DNA from: CAMREV01 sp051656125
GTDB taxonomy: Bacteria; Bacillota_I; Bacilli_A; Mycoplasmatales; Mycoplasmoidaceae
NCBI GenBank assembly: GCA_051656125.1
Contig: JBOGBH010000012.1
Coordinates: 1-64,000, forward strand
Reading direction: 5' to 3'
Length of the DNA stretch: 64,000 nt
The notes under the pieces are model-generated. The model was not told the DNA's origin and made no database searches. It saw only the letters and a program-made list of their open reading frames with translations. This document shows positions 30,480-41,240 of the stretch, one piece after another; position 1 is the first letter of the stretch; each line of letters opens with the position of its first letter. Both the position numbers and the translations under genes were made by a program.

Positions 30480-31673
30480 CTAAATATCATCTCTTTTTAA
30501 TGGCATAGACATGCACCTTGCAGAACCCATACCAAGAGATAATTGGTTACCTTTAAATGATAACACTTTAATACCAGCTTTTATTAATGCTGCTTCTGTT
30601 TTTTTGTTTCTGCTATACCCAACAACAACACCTGGTTCAATAACTAAATAATTTGTAGCATCAAAATGAGTTTCTACATCAATATCTAATTGTTTTGCAT
30701 TTTTACCTGCAACAGGGATTAAGATTGGTTTTCTTTTTGTAACTTTCTTTAAAAAAGCTTCCAATGAAACATTTAGATGTTTCATTTCATCTGGTTTTTT
30801 TATATCTATTTTATAAAATTTAATACTTGAATTCATGTTTGGTGAATAAATAAATTTATCGTAATCAACCATTGTTAATCATGTATCTAAATGCATTAAG
30901 TTTTTTGCTTTTGGAACATTAACTGCATAAATTGTTTTAAACTTACATTCTTTATTTTTTTTAATGTTTTTTGCAATTTGAATGATCGCTTTTTTAGATG
31001 TTCTTTCTGAAAGACCGATTACTAATGTTTCAGAATTATAAATGAATATGTCTCCACCTTCAATAGTTCCAGAAGCTGTTCTATTATAATACTTAGGAGT
31101 ATTTTTATAAGATGGATGATTATTAAAAATAAATTCTGAAAAAATTGTTTCTCTTCTTCTTGTATCATACTTCATTCTATTAATACTTACACCATTACCA
31201 ATTGATGCAAACGGATCTCTTGTAAAGTATAAATTTGGCATTGGATCAACAACAAAATCAATTTTTGATTTTTCTTTTATTTCAGAATAAAAGATACCAT
31301 GCATCATTTTTAAAATTAATTCATTAACTGATTTTAATGATTTTAAATATTTAATAACTTTTAATCTAATTTTTTCACTTTTAATTTCTGGTTTTGCTTC
31401 ATTTATTCATTTTTGAATAAATTGAGCCTGTTCTTTCTTAGTACAAGCATTAAAAGTTTCTACTAATAAATCAACTAGTTGAATCACTTCAACACCATGA
31501 TCTTTTAAAATCTTAGTAAACCTCTCGTGTTCTTCAATAGCACTTCCTGGTTCTATTAAAGCAGACAGTAATAATTCATCTAATCTTTGTGGGCTAACAT
31601 TTTCAATTTCCTTACTAGGAGTATGAACAAGCACCTTTTTTAGTTTTCCTATTTCGCTATAAACGTTTATCAT
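30480..31673 (-). CDS. arcA: Arginine deiminase
   Basis: ArcA, 397 residues, hydrolyses arginine to citrulline and ammonia. N-L-Y-F-T-R-D-P-F-A-S-I-G-N-G, the E-G-G-D-I catalytic carboxylate, H-L-D-T-W with the catalytic histidine and the C-terminal nucleophile G-S-A-R-C-M-S-M-P are all present, so the enzyme should be active. Length fits other mollicute ADIs (about 400-410). AGAAGG lies just before the ATG at 31673, immediately after a small leader hairpin. First gene of arcABCD. Confidence 0.97.
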
Positions 31674-31688
31674 TTTATGAAACCTTCT

Positions 31689-31706
31689 ATGGCATTAAAA
31701 AGCCAT
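31689..31706 (-). promoter_or_regulatory. Leader hairpin upstream of arcA
   Basis: ATGGC and GCCAT form a 5-bp G/C-containing stem around an 8-nt loop, placed directly before the arcA ribosome-binding site on the minus strand. It could modulate arcA translation; on the plus strand it also has a T tract and could act as a weak terminator. Confidence 0.3.
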
Positions 31707-31724
31707 TTTTTATTTCATTATAAT

Positions 31725-31799
31725 AAAAAACTAAAATAGCTGTATATTAATATTTAAATAATTATATATATAAATATATTTTAGCAATTTTAGTTTTTT
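31725..31799 (-). terminator. Large-loop terminator after ppa operon
   Basis: AAAAAACTAAAAT (31725-31737) pairs perfectly with ATTTTAGTTTTTT (31787-31799) across a 49-nt AT-only loop. It overlaps the stop of the 106-residue gene, and the T run is on the correct side for the minus strand. Confidence 0.5.
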
Positions 31800-32110
31800 G
31801 TATTATTTGATTTTTTGATTTCTTTTTTTGGTTCTTCGTTTTTTGTATCACCTAATGACTCAGTTAATTTTTTAACTAAATCGTTTAGATCGATATTGCT
31901 AAGATCCATATTAGAAAAAGCATTTTTTTGGTTTTCTGATAAATTTTCAAATTGTTTTGAACTTGCATCAAAGTTTTTTAATACATATTCAATAAACTCT
32001 TCAACATTGTTTACATTAATAGCAACAAGAGATAGTTTTTCTTTTTCATATCTATCTAGTAGACTTTCATATAAATCTTTGCTTATTTCAATTTTAATTT
32101 TTTTAGACAT
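31790..32110 (-). CDS. Small charged hypothetical protein
   Basis: A 106-residue acidic/lysine-rich protein with a predicted structured N-terminus (K-I-E-I-S-K-D-L-Y-E-S-L-L) and a low-complexity Lys/Asn tail. No membrane segment or enzymatic motif. The opening resembles ribbon-helix-helix-like or small scaffold proteins seen in mollicutes, but I cannot assign a family. It lies 8 bp after ppa and is the last gene of the GT-ppa operon, ending in a hairpin. Confidence 0.7.
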   Translation of the reverse strand: MSKKIKIEISKDLYESLLDRYEKEKLSLVAINVNNVEEFIEYVLKNFDASSKQFENLSENQKNAFSNMDLSNIDLNDLVKKLTESLGDTKNEEPKKEIKKSNNTKN

Positions 32111-32118
32111 ATTTACTC

Positions 32119-32664
32119 CTATTTGTATTTCTCTGGGTGTTCAATCATCATTTTTTTAACAAAATCTTTTTTAGGAAGGTCTTTATATTTATTCATTAGT
32201 TGAACACATTCATTATATTCCTGCATTGCCCATTCAATTGAATTATACCCTTTTATTTCCACAGATTTAGATTGAAGGTTTTTATAATTCTCAAAAAAAT
32301 CCTTTATTTCTAATAATAAATGAGGTGAAAGATCTTCTAATTTATTTATGTGTTTGTATCGTGGATCACAATCAATTACAGTAATTAGTTTTGTGTCAGT
32401 TTCTCCACCATCAATCATTTCCATGGCACCAATAATTCTTGTAGGAACAACACATCCAGGAATAAATACTTGATCAGAGATAATTAGTGCATCTAATTCA
32501 TCACCATCTCAATCTAAAGCTTCTCTTACAAAACCATAGTTTAAAGGATAAGAACTAGAACCATATAATATTCGATCAACTGTTATTTGATTAGTTTTTC
32601 TGTCATATTCATATTTTATTTTTGAGTCTTTTGGGATCTCAATAACAACATTTATTTTATTCAT
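32119..32664 (-). CDS. ppa: Inorganic pyrophosphatase
   Basis: Family I soluble pyrophosphatase, 181 residues, hydrolyses PPi to two phosphates. The motif D-W-D-G-D-E-L-D-A-L (canonical D-x-D-x-D-x-x-D), Y-G-S-S-S-Y-P-L-N-Y-G-F and V-I-D-C-D-P-R-Y-K-H are visible. The ATG at 32664 lies one base after the stop of the upstream glycosyltransferase-like gene, so the two are tightly coupled. Confidence 0.96.
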
Positions 32665-32665
32665 T

Positions 32666-34486
32666 TTATTTTGTTAATCCTGCTTCTTCTAAAAGTTCTT
32701 CTGTAGTAATAAATTTACTAATTAGTTTATTCTGACCATCTATCTCAACTTTATCATTGAACATGTTTGATTCTGAGCCATAAATATATTCAAGCTCTTT
32801 TTTCTTTTCTTCAGTTACTGAAATATTTATAATGTCATCAACTCTACCATCTGCATATAAGAATAATATTATTGTTGAAAAATTAGAATAAAGTTTTACT
32901 TCTTTGCCAACAGATAAATCTTCATCAAATATACCACTAAATAAATATAATTCGTAAGGAATAATTGGATCAACAACTTTTAATTCTGGAACTTCTTCAG
33001 GTTTTAAACCAAGATCAATTCTTGTTTCCTCAAAAGCTTTTATAATCGCCTCAGGTGTTTTATCTCTCGGATGTCCTTTATAAATAATTTGAACATCTTT
33101 TCCTGGATTATTTCTTTTTGTAATTATATCAATAGCTCTTAAATTATTTAGTTCTCCCCTTCTTATATTTCTTAGTTCTTCAGGTGTTATGTTACTATTG
33201 TTTAATAAAGTACCTGAGTAAACAACATTTACTTTGTTATTCATTCCTTGTGAAAGAGTAGGGTCATCTAAAATATTAGACGCTTTTAAAATTTTTGATA
33301 ATTCACCAAACTTTTCTTCATCTAAATATTTAAATGATTCTAGAAGGTCAGCTTCATAAGAGTTGTAAGGATTTAGATAATCATCATCATTTGTTTGTAA
33401 AAATGCGGAATTTCCTCTATTGAAATCATCAATTGGTTCAGTAGTAGGAAAAAAGAATTTTGAGTCTGGATAATGAGATTCTTCTGGACCATTATAGTTT
33501 GGATATTTATTGTCACCACTAAAATCTTTAGTAATCATTAAAGAAATAATATACATAATTGCATTATTTTTTTCTAAAAATTTATGAGCAAAATCTTCTC
33601 CCTTTTTTTGACTTTCTAAAAATTCCTTTCTAAAATTTGCTGCCTCTTTATATTCAAATTCATAAACTTCATTGTCAGAATATTTTGTGTACTCTCCAAT
33701 ACCCGCTTTTGTTAAAAATTCATAAAATACTGTATCAAAAAATTGGTATACGTCATGGCCATCTGCAAAAATATTAACAGACTCAAATTTATTAAATAAT
33801 CCTCAAAAATCATATATATTTTTCTTTAATAAAGGTATATTAGAGCCTTCAAAAAAGTTTTTTATAACATTATAAAATGTTAAATCAGCAAAGTATGCAT
33901 GGATTCTAGGTGGTACTCCTTCATCATTTGTGTGTTTCTTATATATTTCATTAAAAAAATCAATTGGTGTAATAAATCTATTCGATAATAGTCAAACTCC
34001 ATCAGTGCTATCAAAACCTGGAGCTGATTCAATTATTTCCACATTTGGATATTTTCTTTCTCCTGTTTTTTCATCAATAGCTAACAATGGAGAATAGTCA
34101 TTTATTCCTGAAGTTTCCATTAAATATATTTTTTGTTCTGGGTTAATAGACAAAACTGATAATATGTGAGAAACAAGTCCAAATCTATGGAACACAGAAA
34201 ATCAATAGATAGAATATACTAGTACACTATCTGGATCATATGTAGCTTTTTCATATGCGTCTTTATAAAGTGCATTTTGAAACTCATCTTTAGCTAAGCC
34301 TAATCCATCTTTATTTGGAGATACTTGTTCTTTTGATGTTTTAAATGATTTAGTATTAACAGTATTAACAACAAGATTATTATTGTAGGGTAAAAAACTT
34401 AAAAATGGAATAGTGACTAAAGGCAAAACACCTGTTAAACCTATTAAAATATATTTTAAATTATTTTTTCTCTTTTTCTTTTGCAT
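32666..34486 (-). CDS. Membrane-anchored GT-B-like glycosyltransferase (putative)
   Basis: A 606-residue protein with a basic N-terminus and one hydrophobic helix (about 11-31), no lipobox Cys, then a large soluble domain. A sialyl/polysialyltransferase-like pattern is visible late: V-V-Y-S-G-T near 421, I-I-Y-K-G-H-P-R-D (467-475), I-P-Y-E-L-Y-L-F-S-G (509-518) and Y-S-N-F-S-T (533-538), the order K-G-H-P, I-P-x-E, S-x-x-S/T seen in GT-B enzymes of the GT52/GT80 type. The N-terminal half has F-A-D-G-H-D-V-Y. Substrate and acceptor are unknown; the family call is by motif only. It is followed one base later by ppa. AGGATAAATT precedes the ATG. It could make a surface glycan. Confidence 0.55.
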
Positions 34487-34576
34487 AATTTATCCTAAAA
34501 ATTAAATTAATATTTAATAATTAATTATATGTTTAAATTTATAAATTTTCTAAAAAAAATTTTTCTAAATAAGTTG

Positions 34577-34582
34577 TATAAT
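34577..34582 (+). promoter_or_regulatory. -10 box TATAAT
   Basis: TATAAT preceded by TTG, 30 bp before the ATG at 34612, with a strong AGGGAGG ribosome-binding site between. It lies in the divergent region shared with the glycosyltransferase-like gene. Confidence 0.55.
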
Positions 34583-34611
34583 ATTAATAATAATAATTTT
34601 AGGGAGGATAT

Positions 34612-35367
34612 ATGGCAAATTATCAAACAACAAATGATCAGCAATCAAGAAATAAAATATATTCCAAAAGACAAGTATCAATGTTATCAAATGCATTATT
34701 TGTTGCAGGTATCGGTTTTGTTTTCACTGCTTTACTTGGATATTTAACAGCTTTTTTATTTAGAACAAATTCAGTTAGTGGTGATGTTTTATATTATCTT
34801 GGTGGGCCGCTTATTTTTATTAGTGTTATTTTATCAATTGTATGACAGTTTAAAATTGAAAATGCTTCTAACTTTTTTATGTTTTCTGTTGTAACAATAT
34901 ATTGTATTGCAAATGGTATCGGGTTTGGAAGTATTTTCTTAGCTCTTGAAATGGAACAAATTATGATTGCATTTGGTATGACAGGATTTATATTTTTGGG
35001 AACATTTATTATCTCTAAATTAATGAGCATAAAAGCTGCAATGAGCTTTGGAAAAATATTATTTGTTTCAGCAATTATTTATATATTTGGAAGTTTAATA
35101 GTATCTTTATCATCTTGATTTATAATAGGAACTTCTAACACTGCTTTCTTTAACATTCTAATAATTTCAACAATTGTGGGAGGTTTATTAAGTGTTGGTT
35201 ATTTAGCCTATTCTTTATGATTAATTCAAAATATGGATAAATTCTTAACTAACAACGATGATTTAAAAAGAAAATATAGTATTTTCTTTGGATTTATTTT
35301 ATTAATTAATTTACTTTCAATATTCTATAGAATCTTACAGCTTATGTTAATATTTGGTAGAAATTAA
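34612..35367 (+). CDS. Bax inhibitor-1-like membrane protein
   Basis: A 251-residue protein with seven hydrophobic segments and a short polar N-terminus, matching the BI-1/YccA family: an initial S-K-R-Q-V-S-M-L-S-N-A-L-F-V-A-G-I-G helix, a central I-A-N-G-I-G-F-G-S-I-F turn and a terminal Y-R-I-L-Q-L segment. Family members are calcium-leak or stress-related membrane proteins; the role in mollicutes is unclear. The ribosome-binding site AGGGAGG is the strongest in the window. TGA encodes three Trp. Transcribed toward tRNA-Arg. Confidence 0.75.
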
Positions 35368-35414
35368 TAATATAAGTGTTTTAAATAAGTTTTTATATAT
35401 TAAAATATAAGTGT

Positions 35415-35490
35415 GCATCAGTAGCTCAATGGATAGAGCGTTTGGCTTCGGACCAAAAGGTTATGGGTTCAAGTCCTATCTGGTGCGCCA
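35415..35490 (+). tRNA. tRNA-Arg (anticodon UCG)
   Basis: A 76-nt cloverleaf. The acceptor stem GCATCAG pairs with CTGGTGC (one G-T), D arm GCTC/GAGC, anticodon stem TTTGG/CCAAA with loop CTTCGGA giving anticodon TCG, T arm ATGGG/CCTAT with loop TTCAAGT, discriminator G and encoded CCA. It reads CGA and probably other CGN codons. Confidence 0.96.
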
Positions 35491-35519
35491 TTTTTTTAAA
35501 AAAACAAAGGCGCCTTTAT

Positions 35520-35834
35520 ATGAAAAAACTATTATCTAACCCAAAACATTGTACTTTGATTAGTGTAATTTCTTTAATTATTGTAAGTTTTTCATTTGTA
35601 TTATCTCTTGTTTCTGTGTTTGGTATATACTATATCCCTACATTTTCAGGATGATTTGGACTACTAATAACATTCATTGTTATCTTTGTAATTGCGTTTA
35701 TAATAGCGCTTGCAATAAACATTATGGCATTTAAAAATAATGATATTGTTGTAATTAAAAATTCAGACATCAATAACAATGCAAACAACATTAAAAAAGA
35801 AAAAGAAGATCTTAAAATTCAAGTTAATGAGTAA
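35520..35834 (+). CDS. Small two-helix membrane protein
   Basis: A 104-residue protein with two hydrophobic helices (about 12-38 and 43-70) and a charged Lys/Glu/Asn C-terminal tail. No family is recognised. AAAGGCG precedes the ATG at 35520, only 30 bp after tRNA-Arg, so it may be read with the tRNA. TGA at residue 45 is Trp in F-S-G-W-F-G. A terminator hairpin follows directly. Confidence 0.7.
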
Positions 35835-35835
35835 T

Positions 35836-35863
35836 AAAAAAATAGCTTATGCTATTTTTTTTT
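35836..35863. terminator. Bidirectional terminator
   Basis: AAAAAAATAGC and GCTATTTTTTT form an 11-bp stem around TTAT, between the small membrane gene (plus) and glyA (minus). The glyA stop lies inside the 3' arm. Confidence 0.85.
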
Positions 35864-37105
35864 ATCAATTATATTAAATTTATCTAAAAGTTTACTTACA
35901 TCATTTCTTAAGCTATTTAAAGCTTGTTCATTACTATGATTATTTAGGGCTTCATGAATAATTCTTGAGAGTTCAATAAATTCTTTTTCTTTAAATCCTC
36001 TAGTTGTCATAGCTGGAGTACCTAATCTAATTCCGCTTGTAACAAAAGGAGATTCACTATCATTTGGGATAGTGTTTTTATTTACCGTTATATTTATTTT
36101 TTGTAATGTTTCACTAGCTATCTTGCCATTAATACCATAACTACTTTTTACATCTATTGTAAATAAGTGATTGTCTGTTCCACCAGAGATAACTTTTGTT
36201 CCATGCTTTTTAAATGAATCAGCAAATGCTTTTGCATTTTTGACTATTTCTTTTTGATATTCTCTAAACTCATCTGTTAGAGCTTCACCAAATGCAACAG
36301 CTTTACCTGCAATAGAATGAAATAAAGGGCCACCTTGATAACCAGGAAAAACTCATTTATCAACATTCTTTGCAATAGCTGGGTCATTACACATAATAAC
36401 TCCACCCCTTGCACCTCTTAATGTTTTATGAGTTGTCGAAGTAATTACATCAGCATATCCAACAGGAGTAGGATGTAAGCCAGCAACTATTAAACCAGCA
36501 ATATGAGCTACATCTGCTAATAATTTAGCTCCAACACTATCAGCAATATCTTTAAATTTTTTAAAATCAATTATTCTTGAATAAGCAGAAGCTCCACAAA
36601 TAATAAGATCTGGTTTTACTTCCTTTGCAATTCTAGCAATTTCTTCATAATCTAATCATCCATTTTCATCTACTGAGTAAAAATAACTCTCATAAAAATA
36701 TCCTGAAAAATTTATGCTATAACCATGTGTTAAATGTCCTCCTGCTTCTAATTTCATTCCTAATATTTTTCCGCCTTTTTCAATCAATGCTGATATAGCT
36801 GCTGCATTAGCACTTGATCCTGAATGTGGTTGAACATTTGCAAATTTAACATTAAATAATTTCTTCAATCTTTCAATTGCTAAATTTTCAATAACATCAA
36901 CATTTTCACATCCATCATAGTATCTTTTGCTAGGATATCCTTCACCATATTTGTTAGTTAATATAGAACCAGTTGCTTTTAAAACTTCATTAGAAACAAA
37001 ATTTTCAGAAGCTATAAGTTCAATGTGATAATTTTGTCTTTGCAATTCTTTGTTAATTGCATTTTCAATTTCTTTGTCTTGTAATTCGATTTTTTTATAT
37101 TCCAT
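35852..37105 (-). CDS. glyA: Serine hydroxymethyltransferase
   Basis: GlyA, 417 residues, PLP enzyme moving one carbon from serine to THF, giving glycine and methylene-THF. The N-terminal I-E-L-I-A-S-E-N-F, the T-N-K-Y-G-E-G-Y-P loop, D-V-A-H-I-A-G-L and the PLP lysine in T-T-H-K-T-L-R-G are clear. It supplies methylene-THF for ThyA (41.2 kb) and FolD. Its ATG lies inside the 3' end of the preceding membrane-protein gene (11-bp overlap). Confidence 0.97.
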
Positions 37106-37514
37106 GTTTATCTTTTAATTCCTCTAATTTTTTTAGTTCTTTATGAAATTGATGACTTTGAATTAATATTTTTATTAAAGTCTTTATATATCTTATTATT
37201 GGTAAGGCCATTAAAGCACCAATAGTAACAAATATTATCCCTCAAGGCAAACTTGAAAATCCATTTAATAAATCTCCTTCTCAAAGACTTTGATGAATAG
37301 CTATTACTCCAAATGTAATTAACATTATTGAAACAGTTAAATAAGATAAAAATAAAATTACTACTATTAGAAGTAGTTTTATAAAGGGAAATTTACTAAA
37401 ACGATCATATTCTTCCCTTTTTACTTTTGGATTATCTTCTCTAATTTCTTTTCTAAATTTTTTATCACTTATTATTTTTGCATCAACTTTTTCAACCTTT
37501 ACATCTTCACTCAT
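37095..37514 (-). CDS. Two-helix membrane protein
   Basis: A 139-residue protein with a charged N-terminal 45 residues, two hydrophobic segments (about 47-73 and 84-103) and a basic amphipathic tail ending K-L-E-E-L-K-D-K-H-G-I. I do not recognise a family. AAAAAGG precedes the ATG at 37514. It overlaps the start of glyA by 11 bp, so it is probably the first gene of that transcript. Divergent from the Abi_2 gene. Confidence 0.7.
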
Positions 37515-37586
37515 ATGAACCTTTTTTTCTATTATATTTATAATGTATTTATTATATAATTTATTTATGTTTTTGATAGGAATAAA

Positions 37587-38651
37587 ATGAAGTCAATAAA
37601 TAAAATTTTATCAATTGAAGAACAGATTGAAAAACTAAAAAAATCTGGTCTTAAATTTGTTGATGAAGACTCAGAAAAAAAATTTATTGTTTATTTAACT
37701 GAATACAATTATGAAATACTTATAAACGGTTATTGATTTGACGAATTTTATCAAGATGATAAAAAAACTTTTTCAAAAGATGTTTCATCTAATGATATTA
37801 GATATATCTTCGATATTGATAGAAATATTTCATCAATAATTTGAAAATATTTTAAAGGAATTGAACTTCATTTCAATTCAATTATAACAAATACACTTTG
37901 TGAAATTTTTGAGAAAAATTTAGATGGACCTTATGTTGCTTTACTAGATGAAAAATCAGTTAAGGAAATTTTTGGATACTATAAAACTAACAAAAAAAAT
38001 TGTACAAATTCCGAAGGTATTAAAGAAGCATTTTTAAGAAACGCATATCGTGAAAAATGATTTGATAATTTGGAAATAAAAAATAGAAATCTTGAGGATG
38101 AAAAAATAATTAAAAAAATTGATTCTGTTTCAAAGACTAAAAAAACAGAAAAAGTTGCTAAACATTCATTAGTTCATTTGAAAGCACTATCTTCTTCCTG
38201 AACATTTTCTCAAGTTAAACAAATTTATAAATGGATGAGCGATGATTATAAAAATATTGTGATAAATAATTTTTTCAAAGATATAAAAATTGATAAGCAT
38301 ATTAATTTAAAAAAAGAAAGATTGGCATTAAAAGAGCTTTTGGAAAAATTTTCTGATTTTAGAAATGCTTTAGCACATAATCATAAAATAATTGATTGAA
38401 AATTAGTAATTAAAAATGATGAATTAGCAAAAAATTTTTCGCTAATAACAAATGAGAAAATATCAAAAAATCAGTCATATAATATTTCATATATTATCAA
38501 AATGGTTCAAAGTATTGAAAAAATGGAAAATGATAAAATTTTAAAAGAAATTGAAGCATATATTAATGAAAAAAACAAAAATTTAAAATATAAAATAAGC
38601 GAAATAACAAAAAACATTATAAAAAATAATTTAAGTATTGAAATGAAATAA
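37587..38651 (+). CDS. Abi_2 family (AbiD/AbiF) abortive infection protein
   Basis: A 354-residue cytoplasmic protein. The N-terminal half has the Abi_2 order: S-I-E-E-Q-I-E-K-L-K-K-S-G-L opening, an E-Y-N-Y-E-I-L-I-N-G-Y-W stretch, then I-R-Y-I-F-D-I-D-R-N-I and G-I-E-L-H-F-N. A HEPN-type ribonuclease motif R-N-A-L-A-H (R259, H264) lies in the C-terminal half, as expected for AbiF-like toxins that cut or bind RNA on phage infection. AGGAATAAA precedes the ATG at 37587. Two bases after its stop begins a polytopic membrane protein, so the two are probably co-expressed. The RNA target and trigger are unknown. Confidence 0.82.
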
Positions 38652-38653
38652 AA

Positions 38654-39784
38654 ATGGATAAATATAAAAATACAAGAGAAAATTTAAAATATATTTTTTA
38701 TTCAAAAATACAATTAGTTTTTTTAATACTTCTAATATGCTTTTCAATTATTGTTTTTAATTCTCCAGATTTAAACGAGCCATTAACAGAAGATCTATCA
38801 ATTAAATCTCAAGAACAAAGAATAGTTTTTTTAGCTAGTTTAAGTACTTTATTTTTTATAACTATTTTTATAGGATATCTTTTTTTTATAAATAATGTTT
38901 TTGAAAATAAATTCTTAAATATATTTGCTTGTTTATTTTCTTTTATAATCGGTTTTTATTTTTTAATAAAAGTTATTAAAGAAAAGAATTTTAAAAAATT
39001 TATTATTGATGAATATTCAAAAGAAAGTTCATTCAAAATTTTTGGTTTTTATAAAGCTAATAACGATAAAGAAAAAATAATGCTTACACAAAATACTCTT
39101 TTTGTTGCATTTCAATTTTGTGTAAGTTTAGTTGGTTTCAGCCTTTGTTTTGTTTACAAAGCAACAGATAAAAACTTTCCTACCGATTCCTTAATTATGA
39201 ACAATTTAACATATTTTACAGAATGGGGAAATATTGGATCATTTATATTTATGCTTTCATTAGTTATCACAGGGCATAGATTTTTTTTCAAAAACAATTC
39301 ATACACATTAGCAATGATTTCCTATATATCGATTATTGGAGTAGCATTTTCATTAGCATTTGTATTTATGATTTTTCTTTATCACACTCCTTTTAATGAT
39401 CCTCAAAACACAGCAAAATCTGTTTGGTTTCATTTTATAAATCCTCTTTCATTTGTAATTTTTGGAGCTTTCTTACTAAGAAGATCAAATCAACAAATGG
39501 AAAATAATAGCAAATATTTAATGCATGCATTATTATTACCTACTATATATGGTGGATTTGTTTACTCTATTCCATTTTTTACAAACTTTTCTGTTTATGG
39601 ATTTGTTACAAACTTGAATGAAAATATAGTTCCTTACTATGGCGATGATAGCCCTAATTTTTATAACGGTGGATGACAATCAGTGTTTTTTTTATTGTTA
39701 ATTATAATAATGTTTCTAACTGTTATTATATTGTCTAAATTTTTATTAAGAAGAAATTTGAAAAAATGAAAAATCATTAAATAA
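38654..39784 (+). CDS. Polytopic membrane protein downstream of abi gene
   Basis: A 376-residue protein with about eight or nine hydrophobic helices, a polar loop at about 115-140, a conserved-looking G-H-R-F-F-F segment near 210 and a basic C-terminus. No transporter motif is recognised; it may be one of the mollicute-specific membrane families of unknown function. It starts 2 bp after the AbiF-like stop and lacks its own Shine-Dalgarno, implying translational coupling. It could be an unrelated housekeeping membrane protein or the membrane effector/partner of the Abi protein; the sequence does not decide this. Confidence 0.65.
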
Positions 39785-39801
39785 TTTTATAATTTTAAAG
39801 G

Positions 39802-39807
39802 TATAAT
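39802..39807 (+). promoter_or_regulatory. -10 boxes before 452-residue orphan
   Basis: TATAAT at 39802-39807, and a second TATAAT at 39811-39816 touching the ATG at 39817. No Shine-Dalgarno is at the usual distance (AAAGG is 16 nt away), so a very short or absent leader is possible. Confidence 0.4.
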
Positions 39808-39816
39808 TTTTATAAT

Positions 39817-41175
39817 ATGGATAATAAATATTTAAAAAAAGAAATATTAAATTTTGATGATCTAGAAAAAAGCAAAAAAGTTAGAAAACTATTTGATTTT
39901 TTATTTTCATTGAATAGCATTTCTGATAAAGAAAAATATAATTCATTTATTAATCTTTGAAATGAATGTGAAAAAGATTACTCTTTTTTTAAGAGAGAAC
40001 AATTCAATTACTCAAAGGTTAAAGATTTTTATTATCTAAGTTACGACGAAAAAACAAAGAACTATATTGCTTCTGGAGAGCTTGGTGAAGTTTCATTTTC
40101 AACATTTGATGCTTTATGAGAACATTTTGACAGCAGAAAATTTAATGTCATTTTCTATTGTTATGATTTTGATAATTTAAGTAAAAAAATTAGATCATTT
40201 TTTGAAAAAACTTGATTTAGAAATACTAACAAACAATTTGTTCAAGATAATCAATGAAAGTATATTTTTTATAAAGATAAAATAAATGGTTTCTTCTTAA
40301 ATAGATGTACTACAAAAAATAATGAATCAAAAAAATGAGAAATGTTTTTTATACCTGTTGAAGATCAAAATTTTGTTAACCAAGGGATTCAAACGCTTGA
40401 AAATATAAAAAACTACGATTTATATAGAATGTCTTTAGAAATTCTTATTACTTTTATTGTTACAATATATTCAAAAAATAATGACAATTACGATAAATTT
40501 ATCCATGAATTAGATAAAACGAAAAATGAGTTGAATAATAAAAGAGTAATTAATGAATTTGATTTAAAAGTTAAATCATTATTTACAAATTGAAGCGAAA
40601 CAAAATGCATGAAATCAATAATTTGAATAGCTATCATAAAATGAAACACTAAAGAACGTTTCATTGAAGAATGAGCATTAAATAACGATATTAAACTTAA
40701 TGCTAATAACTTTTTAAAGTATATGGAAAAAAACTTTGATAAATTAAGCGAAGGTATAATTCATGAACTTTTAACAAAAAAGGCAGAGTTCATTAATATC
40801 TTAAGTAGTAATGATGTTAGTAGTAGAAATGTTTACTTATTTCCAGAATTAAATTGTGGATTAAAAAAATTTGAAATTCAACAAGGGTCATTTGCAATAT
40901 TTAATAATAATTTATTTAATGTTTATTTTGATGAAGAGTGAGAATATAAAAATGAATACTTATTTAATGCATTATGTTTTTACATATTTAATAATATCAA
41001 TGCAGATAGAGATCAAGTATCTTATAAAATAGATAAGGTAAGAATTTTAAATCCAAGATATATGAAGTGAGTTGAAATTGATATTAATAAGCTGGATAAA
41101 TTTATTAAAGACAATTTTAATACAAACTTATCTAATATCCAAAGCCAAATGAGAAAATTGCTAAATGGTGAATAA
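39817..41175 (+). CDS. Unknown soluble protein
   Basis: A 452-residue protein, charged and helical, with many aromatic residues and TGA-encoded Trp. I see no signal, membrane helix, nucleotide-binding motif or nuclease signature. Patterns such as F-F-I-P-V-E-D-Q-N-F and F-N-V-Y-F-D-E-E-W-E may define a mollicute family. It has its own promoter-like element and ends in a hairpin, so it is a single-gene unit between the Abi_2 locus and thyA. Function not assigned. Confidence 0.7.
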
Positions 41176-41192
41176 CATTAGCATTTTTTTTA
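41159..41192 (+). terminator. Terminator overlapping stop of orphan gene
   Basis: TGCTAA (41159-41164) pairs with TTAGCA (41178-41183), followed by T8. The stop codon at 41173-41175 lies in the loop. Confidence 0.6.
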
Positions 41193-41240
41193 TTTTTAAT
41201 AATATAATTTTAACAATATAACTTCTTTTAAAGGCTTAGA

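Noticed and set aside
34529..34747. Alternative 72-codon frame overlapping the Bax-inhibitor-like gene
   Set aside because: It lies mostly inside the real gene in another frame, lacks a ribosome-binding site and has random composition.
35415..35834. tRNA-flanked integration site
   Set aside because: No duplicated tRNA 3' end or integrase was found nearby; the following gene is a small membrane protein with an ordinary terminator.
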